DNA of 32,916 nucleotides, taken from positions 1-32,916 of the forward strand of contig NZ_QLSV01000019.1 in assembly GCF_003268815.1 (NCBI RefSeq). Reading direction: 5' to 3'. Below, piece by piece: positions 1-8,490 of this stretch. This DNA is from Flavobacterium lacus. Its GTDB lineage: Bacteria; Bacteroidota; Bacteroidia; Flavobacteriales; Flavobacteriaceae. Position numbers and translations under genes: made by a program. A model generated the notes under the pieces. It had not been told where the DNA came from and made no database searches. It saw only the letters and a program-made list of their open reading frames with translations. Each line of letters begins with the position of its first letter. Within the stretch, counting starts at the first letter, position 1.

Positions 1-4
1 TTCC

Positions 5-37
5 AACCCTCGAAGGGTTTGGAACCCTTCGAGGGTT
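5..37. repeat. Dispersed 33-bp palindrome (REP-like), copy 1
   Basis: Two 15-bp arms (AACCCTCGAAGGGTT and its complement) flank a TGG spacer. The same element occurs at 236-268 and 2574-2606, shortened at 5685-5711, and with changes at 24616-24648. All copies are intergenic or overlap only a stop codon. The repeat resembles REP-type sequences, but no associated transposase gene is seen in the window. Confidence 0.9.
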
Positions 38-52
38 AAACCTCATAAATTT

Positions 53-77
53 CCGCAAAGTCGGGAGACATTTGCGG
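53..77. repeat. Bulged hairpin with GTC/GAC core
   Basis: CCGCAAA-GTC-GGGA-GAC-A-TTTGCGG folds into a 10-bp stem with one bulged A and a four-base loop, followed by AGCA. An identical copy is at 284-308. A compensated variant is at 8753-8776, and a decayed one is near 24585-24605. Confidence 0.7.
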
Positions 78-234
78 AGCATTTCATAGGGTATTTGTTC
101 TTAACACTTTGCGTAGCGGGGGAATTACTAGTACTAATGCTAGTACAATTTTGTTTACATTTTTCATTTTTTTGTATAATTTATAATTTTTGAATGATAT
201 ACGATAAATAAATACTTTTGGTTCATTTTTTTTT

Positions 235-352
235 CAACCCTCGAAGGGTTTGGAACCCTTCGAGGGTTAAACCTCATAAATTTCCGCAAAGTCGGGAGAC
301 ATTTGCGGAGCATTTCATAGGGTATTTGTTCTTAACACTTTGCGTAGCGGGG
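235..352. repeat. 118-bp direct duplication, copy 2
   Basis: This is a perfect copy of 4-121. It overlaps the last 12 codons and stop of the small gene at 315-509, so the protein's C-terminus is encoded by repeat DNA. The palindrome is at 236-268 and the hairpin at 284-308. Confidence 0.95.
236..268. repeat. Dispersed 33-bp palindrome (REP-like), copy 2
   Basis: This copy is identical to 5-37 and lies inside the 118-bp duplication. It sits about 47 bp downstream of the stop codon of the small secreted-protein gene, so it could fold in that transcript. Confidence 0.9.
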
Positions 353-509
353 TTCCATTTTTAATGTAGCCAACCGTTGCATGATTTTTGTCTTGAATGG
401 TGCCATCGGGTTTTACGTAACCTGTAGTGGCGTGGTTCTTGGATTGGATGGTTTGTGAATAGGTTAATCCAAAACACAAGACCATTAACAATAAAATTAT
501 TTTTTTCAT
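315..509 (-). CDS. Small secreted protein, 4-fold beta-flower-like
   Basis: This 64-residue protein begins with a clear signal peptide (residues 1-19, Lys-Lys then a hydrophobic run, with cleavage likely after Tyr-Ser-Gln). The mature part has two short repeats built around KNHAT-GY and ending in a turn (KPDGTIQ, KNGT). Such GYxKxDGxIxD repeats resemble the small beta-flower proteins common in Flavobacteriia, which usually carry more repeats. The last 12 residues come from the 118-bp duplicated repeat and do not fit the motif, so the gene appears truncated and given a new end. It starts 34 bp after the fic stop and may be co-transcribed with it. Family assignment is from memory and tentative; the function is unknown. 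Confidence 0.6.
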   Translation of the reverse strand: MKKIILLLMVLCFGLTYSQTIQSKNHATTGYVKPDGTIQDKNHATVGYIKNGTPLRKVLRTNTL

Positions 510-543
510 TTTATTTAATTTTTAAAAATAAATTGATTAGTTT

Positions 544-2106
544 TTAATTAAAATACACTTTGTAATTCTCTTCTATTTCTTTTACTTCTTTTTCTGTTAA
601 AACGGCAAATTCCTTTTCTTTGGCTCTTTGTGATAGTAAACCATTGTTTTGTTCCAAGAACCTTATCAACAAAGCAACCATCTTGTCAGGCATTTGATAG
701 TTATTATCTAACCAAAGTTTCATGGCATCATATTTTTGTAAATAGGCCACTTCTTCGGGAATAATAACGTGAATGGTATTATCTATGCACTCACATAAAA
801 ACTCAGCTTGTTTGGTAGCGTCAAAATAACGGTAGTAATCCGCTGTTTGATTCAACACGGTGACATTGTTGTCTTTGGTTGTCTCCCATTGAATAAAATC
901 CAACAATGGATGGGAATAGCTTTCCAGCACTTTGGCATAATCATCAATTCTTTCTAAAATAGAAGCCGACACTGGAAAGATAATGCCCTGTGGACTATAT
1001 TTCATGGCTGACAACAAATGATGGATTAAATAGCGATGCAACCTTCCGTTACCATCAACAAATGGATGGATAAATACAAACCCAAATGCGATGCTTGTTG
1101 CTGTTAATATGGGATGAAAACTATTGATTTCCATTTTTTTGGAAGCGTCTATCAACCCATTCATTAAGATTTCAATATCTTCATGACGCGCTGAGATATG
1201 TTCAGGGATAGGTTCTCCAGTGGTTCTGTCGTGTTTACCAACAAATCCGCCTTCGGTCCTATAGCCCATGGTTACAAACTTGCTATTCTCAATTACAATT
1301 TGTTGAAGTCGGTACAGTTCTTCTTTGCTCAAAGGTTTGCTTCCTGCTTGTCCAATGGCTTTACCCCAGCGCATCGCTCTGTTTTGAGTTGGATTTTCAC
1401 CTTCTATAGTAAACGATGCTTTGGAATCTTTTAATAACAAAAAGGAAGATGTTCGGAGTAATACATCTTTACGGATTCCTTTGATAACTGTGTTAATGCT
1501 ATCCACAGTATTCTTGTTGATGTAGCGTTCCAGTTTTTCGGTTTTGGTGATAAGCGGACAAAAATCAACCGTTCCAGCCAAATTATTTATGATTAAATGC
1601 CTTGATGATTTTTTTCCTTCAATGGCGTATTGTAGTTTTTCATCAACTAATTTTATATAGCTTTTTTTAGTCAAATCTTGTTTTCCTTCAATTTGTTGTC
1701 CAGTTAACCATTCTATCAGAAACCAAATTTTACGGCTGTATTGTCCTGTGGGTTCTATTTGAACCAATTCACTTAATTGTTTTGTTGTGTAAGACTTAGC
1801 AAGAAAACGAAAGACGAGCAAATTGATACCTTCATATTTAAGAGCAAACACAAGATGCTTATGCAAAGATTCTATTTCTGATTGTTGAAGGTTGTCCTCT
1901 GGCAGATAAATAGCTGGAAATACATTCCATTGGTCATTTTGATATTTTTTGTTTTTGGCACAAACCAAGGCAATCGATGCAGGCATAGGTACTGCCAAGT
2001 TCAACTGATGTATAATTGCAGAATAACCTACAATAGTCCCTTCCTCAGGTGTGATTCGTCCATGAAAAATAGGTGCTGTTTGAGAAAAATGAGTGTTTTT
2101 AGCCAT
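544..2106 (-). CDS. Fic family protein (predicted AMPylator)
   Basis: This 520-residue protein has the Fic catalytic motif HPFVDGNGRLHR at residues 347-358, with catalytic His347, the Asp that binds metal and the phosphate-binding Asn and Arg all present. An inhibitory-helix motif of the S/TxxxE-G type is at 231-236 (S-FTI-E-G), on the N-terminal side of the Fic core, as in self-inhibited class II Fic proteins. Such enzymes typically transfer AMP from ATP to a hydroxyl side chain of a target protein. The first 200 residues look like an extra N-terminal domain found in large Fic proteins. The C-terminal 100 residues are not recognised. The ATG lies inside an array of six operator-like sites (2064-2198), so the gene is probably tightly regulated. 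It has no separate antitoxin gene. The target is unknown. Confidence 0.9.
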   Translation of the reverse strand: MAKNTHFSQTAPIFHGRITPEEGTIVGYSAIIHQLNLAVPMPASIALVCAKNKKYQNDQWNVFPAIYLPEDNLQQSEIESLHKHLVFALKYEGINLLVFRFLAKSYTTKQLSELVQIEPTGQYSRKIWFLIEWLTGQQIEGKQDLTKKSYIKLVDEKLQYAIEGKKSSRHLIINNLAGTVDFCPLITKTEKLERYINKNTVDSINTVIKGIRKDVLLRTSSFLLLKDSKASFTIEGENPTQNRAMRWGKAIGQAGSKPLSKEELYRLQQIVIENSKFVTMGYRTEGGFVGKHDRTTGEPIPEHISARHEDIEILMNGLIDASKKMEINSFHPILTATSIAFGFVFIHPFVDGNGRLHRYLIHHLLSAMKYSPQGIIFPVSASILERIDDYAKVLESYSHPLLDFIQWETTKDNNVTVLNQTADYYRYFDATKQAEFLCECIDNTIHVIIPEEVAYLQKYDAMKLWLDNNYQMPDKMVALLIRFLEQNNGLLSQRAKEKEFAVLTEKEVKEIEENYKVYFN

Positions 2107-2198
2107 GTTTGTAAAAATATGAGCGCAATTTACAATAAATATGGGTGCTATAAAATAAAAATGAGCGCATTTTTATATTATTTTAAAAAGATAGGCGT
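2064..2198 (-). promoter_or_regulatory. Array of six phased operator-like sites at fic
   Basis: Six same-orientation copies of RCRCYYATNTTT, read on the minus strand, lie with the outer base of the RCRCYY core at plus positions 2071, 2091, 2121, 2143, 2163 and 2193. Spacings are 20, 30, 22, 20 and 30 bp, close to whole helical turns. Four copies precede the fic start and two lie within the first 15 codons. The spacings are not multiples of three, so this is a DNA-level rather than a protein-level repeat. The likely role is binding of a regulator along one face of the helix; the regulator is unknown. Confidence 0.65.
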
Positions 2199-2249
2199 AC
2201 TATACTATGGAACACTATCTGTTTTTGATACAAAAACTTATTTAAAATT

Positions 2250-2386
2250 CTACATTGGATGTTTATATGGCCGATATCTTCTATTTATAGCACTTGACAA
2301 TTTGCTTTGTCTTTTTATATAATAATACCGATTTTGTCAAGTGGCTTCGCCACATACAATCCCTTGTATATCAACATCCAATGTAG
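2250..2386. repeat. Nested inverted-repeat element, 137 bp
   Basis: Outer arms are 2250-2268 and 2368-2386 (CTACATTGGATGTT then a mismatch and ATAT; 18 of 19 match). Inner arms CACTTGACAA (2291-2300) and TTGTCAAGTG (2334-2343) match perfectly, and a small hairpin GTGGC-TTC-GCCAC follows at 2341-2353. The element has no coding capacity. It could be a miniature transposable element with terminal inverted repeats, or a structured RNA. No target-site duplication is obvious. Confidence 0.65.
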
Positions 2387-2573
2387 GATTTGGTTAAAAA
2401 TTGATGATTGATTTTTCCAATCACAAAACCACTTTCAAAAGTACTTTACAACACCTTCAACTAGTTGACACTTTTGTGTTATATACAGCCTATCTAGGGC
2501 CCTAAAAAGGGCCATGGGCTGGGTTTGTTCCCGTAGGGTAATTGAGAGCAATGTGAAGCGGTTTTTTGTTTTT

Positions 2574-2606
2574 AACCCTCGAAGGGTTTGGAACCCTTCG
2601 AGGGTT
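2574..2606. repeat. Dispersed 33-bp palindrome (REP-like), copy 3
   Basis: This copy is identical to the one at 5-37. Its end is 17 bp from the -7 element of the following helicase gene, so it occupies the place where a -33 element would normally sit. Confidence 0.9.
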
Positions 2607-2623
2607 AGGTTAAACAAAATTAC

Positions 2624-2631
2624 TATATTTG
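2624..2631 (+). promoter_or_regulatory. Candidate -7 element for the UPF1-like helicase
   Basis: TATATTTG fits the Bacteroidota -7 consensus TAnnTTTG and lies 52 bp before the helicase ATG. No TTG is found at the expected distance upstream, where the dispersed palindrome sits, so this promoter is less certain than the others in the window. Confidence 0.45.
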
Positions 2632-2683
2632 AATAGTTAATCGATTGCTACCCTTTTAAAAGGCAGTTTACAAAGCAACTAGA

Positions 2684-5600
2684 ATGGAAATCAACAAAAA
2701 AGTCATCCATAAAATAGGAGAAGCCATCAGGGGAGGGAAGTACCTGAGCATCTACTACAAAAACAAACAGGAGGAAGTAAAGCACTTTTGGATTTCCATT
2801 TTGGATATAAATAATCGGGGTAAACTAGTAGTGGACATGTTCAATGTCAACAAAGACGAACCCATTTTAAACACAACGCTTTCCATTGCAGCCATACAAT
2901 CTGCTGAACTATTGAAGTTTTCCCATTATAACGTACCGGAGCAATTAATCAAAAAGCTACACGAAGACGAAAGTTTACTCGATTATGAATTTGACCGATA
3001 CAACAATGCAATTTTAAACTATTACTTGGAATGTTACAAAACCAATAACGACCCTTTTTTACACCAAGCCCATTTAATACCGGAGATTGATTTGACCGAA
3101 TTGGTGCAACAAAGTCCGTTTCAATTGTCGTTAGCACAACAAAAATACCTGCTCAAAGAAATTTACCATAATGAATACACCAAGTTTCAGGAGTACAAAT
3201 TGGCTCTGAGTGAGTTTTCCATTGATATTGCTTCCAAAGGGAAATTCATCGTGGCGTATCGGGAGTTGACGTATGACCCCGTGAAAAAGACCATTCAAAT
3301 TAGTAAAGGGACGCATTTTAATCCTCATTTTTATATCAAAGATGTGAAGTATTCTTTATCGTATTATACGGATATGATTACCTCAGATTTTGAAGAGTTC
3401 TACCTTAACGACCCAACGACGACCATTGAATGGTTAAGTGAAAATTTTAAAGTAGGAGAATTGCCTAATACGCGACCGGAAGTGGTGGTGTTAGGCTATT
3501 CCAAAATAGATATTGCCCCTGTTTTTGATCGCATCAATACCGAACATCAAAACAAAGAAATGCAGATTCCTTTGAAAGCATTCTTTAAAAACGCATCGCT
3601 TTTAGACCGAAAAAATAGGAGAGAACCGCATATTGTGTTGTACGATAAAAATGTGAACATTGACCAATTACGCACCATTTACAATTCACTCAAATACCCG
3701 ATAACGTATGTGCAAGGGCCTCCCGGAACCGGAAAAACACAAACCATTTTAAACATTGTGGTTAACTGTATCACCAACAATAAAACGATACTGATTTCTT
3801 CCAATAACAACATTCCGATTGATGGCATCAAAGAAAAATTAACGTTAGGAAAGTACCGCGACAAAGAAATTGTCCTTCCCTTTATTCGGTTAGGAAACAA
3901 ACAATGCACGTTGGAAGCCTTGCAAACCATTAAAAAGCTGTACCAATTTGAAACCACTGATGTACCCAAAGAATCGCTTCTGCTAAATTTAAAAGAAAAT
4001 TCAAAAGAGCGAAACAAACGATTGGTGGAAAAGTTACAGCAGTATGAAGAACGAACTGACTTGCAACAAAATTTAGAGTTCATCAATGGATTGCTGTCAC
4101 GTGGCGATTATTGGTTATTGAAACAGGAAAAAGAAAAACTGGAAAAGAAAATACTTTCCATCCCTGAAACCAAAGAAGAAGATGTCAAAGGCATTTTTGA
4201 AATCATCGACGGGAATTATAAACTGCTCCAATTTTTCTACTTTGAATCGTTGCGGTACATCAAGCGATTAAAAACAAAAGACTATATTGAATTAATTGAA
4301 ATTCTATTTATCGAAGAAGAAAATAAACAGCTCAAAGAGTTCAATACGTGGATAAGCGATGACAAAAACCTTGAAAAGTTCACGAAAGTATTTCCTGTTA
4401 TTTTAACCACCAACATCTCCAGTAGGCGATTGGGACAAACGTTTAAATTTGATTTATTAACCATTGACGAAGCCGGACAATGTGATATTCCCACCAGTTT
4501 AGTGCCCATTTCTAAATGTAAAAACATGGTGTTGATTGGCGATACCAACCAACTGCAACCCATTATCCTTTTTGAAGAGCACAAGAACGATAAAATGATG
4601 AAGCTGTTTAACATTGATGTGGAATACAGTTACTACCATCATTCCATTTTGTCGGCCTATAAAAAAATGGATAGCATTTCAAGGGAAATTTTATTGAGTT
4701 ACCATTACCGTTGTGGGAGAAAAATAATTGACTATTCCAATAAACGCTTTTATGAACAACGGTTAAACCTCACGGCCATCAAAGAAAACGGAAGCATTCA
4801 ATTGCTTTCGGTGACCAATGCCAACCAAAAGAACAAAAACGCCCAACTGGAAGAAGCCGTTGAAATTGTAAAATACATCAAAAACAATAAGTTAACCGAT
4901 GTATTCATCCTTACACCGTTTAGGAACCAAGAGGAAGTGCTGAATCATTATGTGACCCAAGCCAAAGCAGCCGGCGTAATTGCTGATTCCGTGAGTTGCG
5001 GCACCATTCACAAAGTACAGGGACAAGAAAACAAGACGATCATTATCTCTACCGCTCTTTCCACTAAAACTTCCCCAAAGACGTATGATTGGATAAAAAA
5101 TAACAGCCAATTGATCAACGTGGGCATTACAAGAGCCAAACAAAACCTGATTGTAGTGACTGATTTACAAGCCATTGCTGTCTTATCTCGAAAAGACGAT
5201 GATTTATATGCCTTGATTGACTATGCTGCCAAAAACGGTACCACGCATGTCACCCAAAGTACAGTAAATAAACTAACGATTGGATTCTCGAACAATTCCC
5301 GATTTGAAGACGAATTTTACAAAACCATGCAACATTATTGTTCGTTAAAAGACACCCGATTCAAACGGAATGTCAAAATAGTGGACTTGTTTCCGGAAGA
5401 AGCCAACAATTCGTTGGTCAATAAAAAGGAGTTGGATGGGGTGCTTTTTCAGGATAATCAACCGAAAGTGGTATTTGAAATCAATGGGCGGGAGCATTAT
5501 CACAACAAACGCACCGTGCAATCTGACAAGCTCAAAATGGACTTATTACAACGCAAAAACATCCAACTACTGCTCATCCCCAACCAATACGTGAAACACT

Positions 5601-5686
5601 ACGAGTTTATCCGTGAATTAATCAATAAATTCAATGGTGACGTGTATCAACAAACGTTGTTTGATGGGTATGATGGAGTGCGTTAA
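2684..5686 (+). CDS. UPF1/DNA2-like SF1B helicase with C-terminal nuclease-like domain
   Basis: This 1000-residue protein carries a complete superfamily 1 helicase set: Walker A GPPGTGKT (345-352), DEAGQ (595-599), GDTNQLQP (619-626), HYRCG near 680, KVQGQE (777-782) and VGITRAK (813-819). The wide gap between Walker A and DEAGQ (about 240 residues) is partly charged and helical, as in other UPF1-like defence helicases. The last 120 residues contain ELDGVLF (Asp918) and VFEINGREHY (Glu932, Asn934, His937), a pattern like the DUF2726/Vsr-type PD-(D/E)XK fold with Asn in place of the usual Lys. It probably unwinds and cleaves nucleic acid, perhaps foreign DNA. The stop codon overlaps a shortened dispersed palindrome. 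It is convergent with the HelD-like gene. The helicase call is firm; the nuclease fold is an inference. Confidence 0.88.
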   Translation: MEINKKVIHKIGEAIRGGKYLSIYYKNKQEEVKHFWISILDINNRGKLVVDMFNVNKDEPILNTTLSIAAIQSAELLKFSHYNVPEQLIKKLHEDESLLDYEFDRYNNAILNYYLECYKTNNDPFLHQAHLIPEIDLTELVQQSPFQLSLAQQKYLLKEIYHNEYTKFQEYKLALSEFSIDIASKGKFIVAYRELTYDPVKKTIQISKGTHFNPHFYIKDVKYSLSYYTDMITSDFEEFYLNDPTTTIEWLSENFKVGELPNTRPEVVVLGYSKIDIAPVFDRINTEHQNKEMQIPLKAFFKNASLLDRKNRREPHIVLYDKNVNIDQLRTIYNSLKYPITYVQGPPGTGKTQTILNIVVNCITNNKTILISSNNNIPIDGIKEKLTLGKYRDKEIVLPFIRLGNKQCTLEALQTIKKLYQFETTDVPKESLLLNLKENSKERNKRLVEKLQQYEERTDLQQNLEFINGLLSRGDYWLLKQEKEKLEKKILSIPETKEEDVKGIFEIIDGNYKLLQFFYFESLRYIKRLKTKDYIELIEILFIEEENKQLKEFNTWISDDKNLEKFTKVFPVILTTNISSRRLGQTFKFDLLTIDEAGQCDIPTSLVPISKCKNMVLIGDTNQLQPIILFEEHKNDKMMKLFNIDVEYSYYHHSILSAYKKMDSISREILLSYHYRCGRKIIDYSNKRFYEQRLNLTAIKENGSIQLLSVTNANQKNKNAQLEEAVEIVKYIKNNKLTDVFILTPFRNQEEVLNHYVTQAKAAGVIADSVSCGTIHKVQGQENKTIIISTALSTKTSPKTYDWIKNNSQLINVGITRAKQNLIVVTDLQAIAVLSRKDDDLYALIDYAAKNGTTHVTQSTVNKLTIGFSNNSRFEDEFYKTMQHYCSLKDTRFKRNVKIVDLFPEEANNSLVNKKELDGVLFQDNQPKVVFEINGREHYHNKRTVQSDKLKMDLLQRKNIQLLLIPNQYVKHYEFIRELINKFNGDVYQQTLFDGYDGVR

Positions 5687-5711
5687 CCCTCGTTGGAACC
5701 CTTCGAGGGTT
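5685..5711. repeat. Shortened dispersed palindrome, copy 4
   Basis: Compared with the full element, six bases around the inner left arm are missing. What remains is an 8-bp stem (AACCCTCG/CGAGGGTT) with an 11-base loop. It shares two bases with the stop codon of the helicase gene and may act as a transcript-end hairpin, although no T-run follows. Confidence 0.8.
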
Positions 5712-5820
5712 GAAATTACCACAATCTTTTTCCGGTTACTTGTCATGCTGACGCAGGAAGCATCTCAACCCTCAATAGAATCAAAACCACTTAACCTTTT
5801 AAATCCATTAAAATTATCAC

Positions 5821-8490
5821 CTACAAATTGATTGTATGGGAACATTTTGGATAATTAGTACATCCCAAGAAATTGCCGAACTTGCCACTTCTCTTGGCCA
5901 TAAAACCACTTTTACAACTCGGACAAAGCATCGTATTTTCTAAAATCGTAATGTCGTTGAACGTTTGGTTACAACTCGGATAATGGGAACAACCCAAAAA
6001 GTGATTGTTTTTTAGCGGGTTTTGTCGAACCACCAAAAACCCGGTTTGACAATACGGACAATTTGTTTTACTTACTTTATCATCGTTCGTACTGAACAAA
6101 AAGTCGTTATCGGTTATTAATTCTTCTGCAAATAAGGAAACATCGGTCGGAATGAGCAAGACCACTTCGTTTTTGGTTCTTGTTAAGGCTACATAAAACA
6201 ACCGTCGTTCTTCCGCAAAACGATATTCTTCATCATCACTCAGCAATAGCGATAACATCGGATCGTCACTCATTTTATTGGGAAACCCTAATAAGTGATT
6301 TTTTAGGTTGAGTACAATCACATTATCGGCTTCCAATCCCTTTGATTTATGAACCGTGATGTATTTAATGTCGAGTTCTTCAAGCCCTTTTATCTCTATT
6401 TTGTCGTTGCGTTCATTATACTTTATTTTGCTGTTAGGGGTAAGCTTGATAAATTCATTGATGTCAAAACTATGACGACCCAAAACCAAAATGGGCTTTT
6501 TACCCATTTTATCAAGAAGTGATTGAACTTCCCTAATAAATATTTCATCAGCGTTATCTTGTGAATAATACACCAATTTGATGGGATTGTCCAACGCTTC
6601 TTTTTTTGACTTTGGGTTTTTAGGTAGTTGCTTCTTGTTTTTTTGAATGTACTTTGAAGTAATGTCAATCAGCGATTGTGCATTCCGATAGGTTTGCTCG
6701 ATGAATAATTTTTCATGTTTGCCCACATATTTTTCAAATTGACTAAACAAGGAGATATCACTCCCCGCAAAGCGATAAATGGATTGCCAATCGTCACCCA
6801 CGCAAATTAATCTTGCTCCGGATAGCTCTCGAATGGTTTTGATGAGATTAAACCGTGAATAAGAAATGTCTTGGTATTCGTCAATAATAATATACTGATA
6901 GGAAGTAAGTGGTTTATTTTGTTGGATGAGGTCTGTTGCCAGATTTACCATGTCATTAAAGTCAATTTCATTTTTATCTTTCAACGTTTGGTCATATTTT
7001 TTTAAGATGGGAAGGGCAAATTGTAAAAAGAGTTTTTGCCTTTGAAGCATGTAATCATTAGCTGTTATTCTTTTATCTGAAAACAATTTTGTGATAGCGT
7101 CATAATCCAATTGTCTTGATTTACATAAATTGATAAACGTTTCAACCAGTTTCGTAATTTCTTTACCAAAATTCTTGTCCTTTTCGGTGACTTTGGTAAA
7201 AATACTTTTGACATCGATGGGCTTGAAAACAACCTTTTCATTTTCCAAAAGCTCTTTGAGTTTGTCGAGTAAAACCTTATTGCGATTGTAATAGGAATAA
7301 GTTTCTATCAGTTTTGTATTGTAGGTTTTATGCGTCTCTCTTTTTAGCTCCATTTCGGCAATATATTTTTGCTCATAAAACGGCGTAAGATATTTTGCCC
7401 TATTGTTTTCATCCACACCAAAATGTTCCAAATAAATGTCGTAGTCTTTCAGGTAAAAATCAGGACGATATACCACGTTACCAAAAGGGTAGGGCTTTTC
7501 ATAGTCGTAGGCAATACCGTTTAAAAACAAAAAGTTGGCAATCGTAAGTTCTTCAATACTTTTTACCCTTTCCCCTTGAATCGTGTCAAGCGATGCTTTT
7601 GCTACTTTATTTAAGGGTTCCGGTTCGCATTTCGATTTTAAGGTTTCAAAATTAATCCCTTTTTCAGTATCTAATTTTTCGCCAAGAGAATCATAACTGT
7701 CATGTTCTTCCGGAATATTCATAAAGCACGCCACATATTCAATGAAAGCTTTTAAAGCTGCTTCATCGTTAAATAGTTCCTCCTCTAAATAGGTTTTGAT
7801 TATTTTACCGATAGTGTTTTCATTGGTTACAACCGGCACAGTGGTTTGGTGTTTTTTGATACTATCATAGCCGAGTTTATGAAAAGTAGTGGCTTGTGCA
7901 TCCAGTCCAATTTTTTGTAGTCGTTCATTTAATTCATCCACTGTTTTTTTGGTAAACGAAAGCAACAAGATGTTTTCGGGTTGCACCTTTTTCTGTTCCA
8001 ACAAGTATTTTACTTTTCCCAGTATGGTTAACGTTTTGCCCGAACCTGCACCGGCAATAATTAAGTTGGAATATTCGTCGGTTAGGATAGCCGTTCGTTG
8101 TTGGTCATCCAATTTTTTTCCTTCTACATCGTCAAAATAATCACGGAGTTTTTCTTTTTGCGTTTGTACATAGTTTTGGTTGTACTGAATGATATAGCGG
8201 TCAAAATCGTGAAAAACGGCATTGAACTTTTTTACTTTTTCTTCTTTTTTATAAAAAGTGGTTTTGTGTTTAAAGTACTTTCCAACTGCTGAAAACTGTT
8301 GTTTGATAGCATCGCGATGCACCCAGGTGATATAATCATCAAATTGTTCGAGGGCATCAAAAAACAGCGAAATTTGTTTAAGGTTAGTAAGGTAGGTTGT
8401 ATTTTGATATTTTTTCTTTTCCAACCAAGGTTGAAAAACAACAAAGTGCAATACCACTGCCATCAAAATAATACCAAATATAAAAATCAT
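5821..8490 (-). CDS. HelD/UvrD-like helicase with inserted nuclease-like domain and two zinc ribbons
   Basis: This 889-residue protein resembles helicase IV. A hydrophobic N-terminal segment (residues 2-20) suggests membrane anchoring. Walker A is AGAGSGKT (146-153). Residues 310-400 form an insertion typical of HelD proteins, with YRPDFYL (Pro343-Asp344) and YLEHFG (Glu355), a PD-(D/E)XK-like arrangement. DEYQD is at 537-541, GDDWQSIYRF at 565-574, VHKSKGLE at 713-720 and VALTRTK at 767-773. Two topoisomerase-I-type zinc ribbons close the protein: Cys811/814/834/840 and Cys856/859/877/883. It probably acts in DNA repair or in processing of invading DNA. It converges on the UPF1-like gene, with only 134 bp between the two stops. 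It may be housekeeping rather than defensive. Confidence 0.88.
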   Translation of the reverse strand: MIFIFGIILMAVVLHFVVFQPWLEKKKYQNTTYLTNLKQISLFFDALEQFDDYITWVHRDAIKQQFSAVGKYFKHKTTFYKKEEKVKKFNAVFHDFDRYIIQYNQNYVQTQKEKLRDYFDDVEGKKLDDQQRTAILTDEYSNLIIAGAGSGKTLTILGKVKYLLEQKKVQPENILLLSFTKKTVDELNERLQKIGLDAQATTFHKLGYDSIKKHQTTVPVVTNENTIGKIIKTYLEEELFNDEAALKAFIEYVACFMNIPEEHDSYDSLGEKLDTEKGINFETLKSKCEPEPLNKVAKASLDTIQGERVKSIEELTIANFLFLNGIAYDYEKPYPFGNVVYRPDFYLKDYDIYLEHFGVDENNRAKYLTPFYEQKYIAEMELKRETHKTYNTKLIETYSYYNRNKVLLDKLKELLENEKVVFKPIDVKSIFTKVTEKDKNFGKEITKLVETFINLCKSRQLDYDAITKLFSDKRITANDYMLQRQKLFLQFALPILKKYDQTLKDKNEIDFNDMVNLATDLIQQNKPLTSYQYIIIDEYQDISYSRFNLIKTIRELSGARLICVGDDWQSIYRFAGSDISLFSQFEKYVGKHEKLFIEQTYRNAQSLIDITSKYIQKNKKQLPKNPKSKKEALDNPIKLVYYSQDNADEIFIREVQSLLDKMGKKPILVLGRHSFDINEFIKLTPNSKIKYNERNDKIEIKGLEELDIKYITVHKSKGLEADNVIVLNLKNHLLGFPNKMSDDPMLSLLLSDDEEYRFAEERRLFYVALTRTKNEVVLLIPTDVSLFAEELITDNDFLFSTNDDKVSKTNCPYCQTGFLVVRQNPLKNNHFLGCSHYPSCNQTFNDITILENTMLCPSCKSGFMAKRSGKFGNFLGCTNYPKCSHTINL

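Larger units (their letters stand above)
4..121. repeat. 118-bp direct duplication, copy 1
   Basis: This stretch is identical base for base to 235-352. It contains the dispersed palindrome (5-37), the GTC/GAC hairpin (53-77) and a remnant of the 3' end of the small secreted-protein gene. Read on the minus strand, its last 40 bases encode the same C-terminal residues (PLRKVLRTNTL and a stop) as the intact gene at 315-509, but without the rest of the gene. The two copies are separated by 113 bp of AT-rich sequence that contains a weak hairpin (TACTAG/CTAGTA) near 127-147. Confidence 0.95.
2107..2683. other. 577-bp divergent intergenic region
   Basis: The region lies between the divergently transcribed fic and the UPF1-like helicase. 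It holds most of the fic operator array, a nested inverted-repeat element (2250-2386), a full copy of the dispersed palindrome (2574-2606) and a candidate -7 element for the helicase (2624-2631). I see no convincing gene; the open frames here translate the repeats. Confidence 0.7.

Noticed and set aside
1882..2322. Open frame of 146 codons on the plus strand
   Set aside because: It runs antisense to fic and through the operator array and inverted repeat; no recognisable domain.
2435..2617. Open frame of 60 codons on the minus strand
   Set aside because: Its start is a translation of the dispersed palindrome (TLEGFQTLRGL); a similar phrase appears at the copy near 24.6 kb. It is repeat-derived, not a gene.
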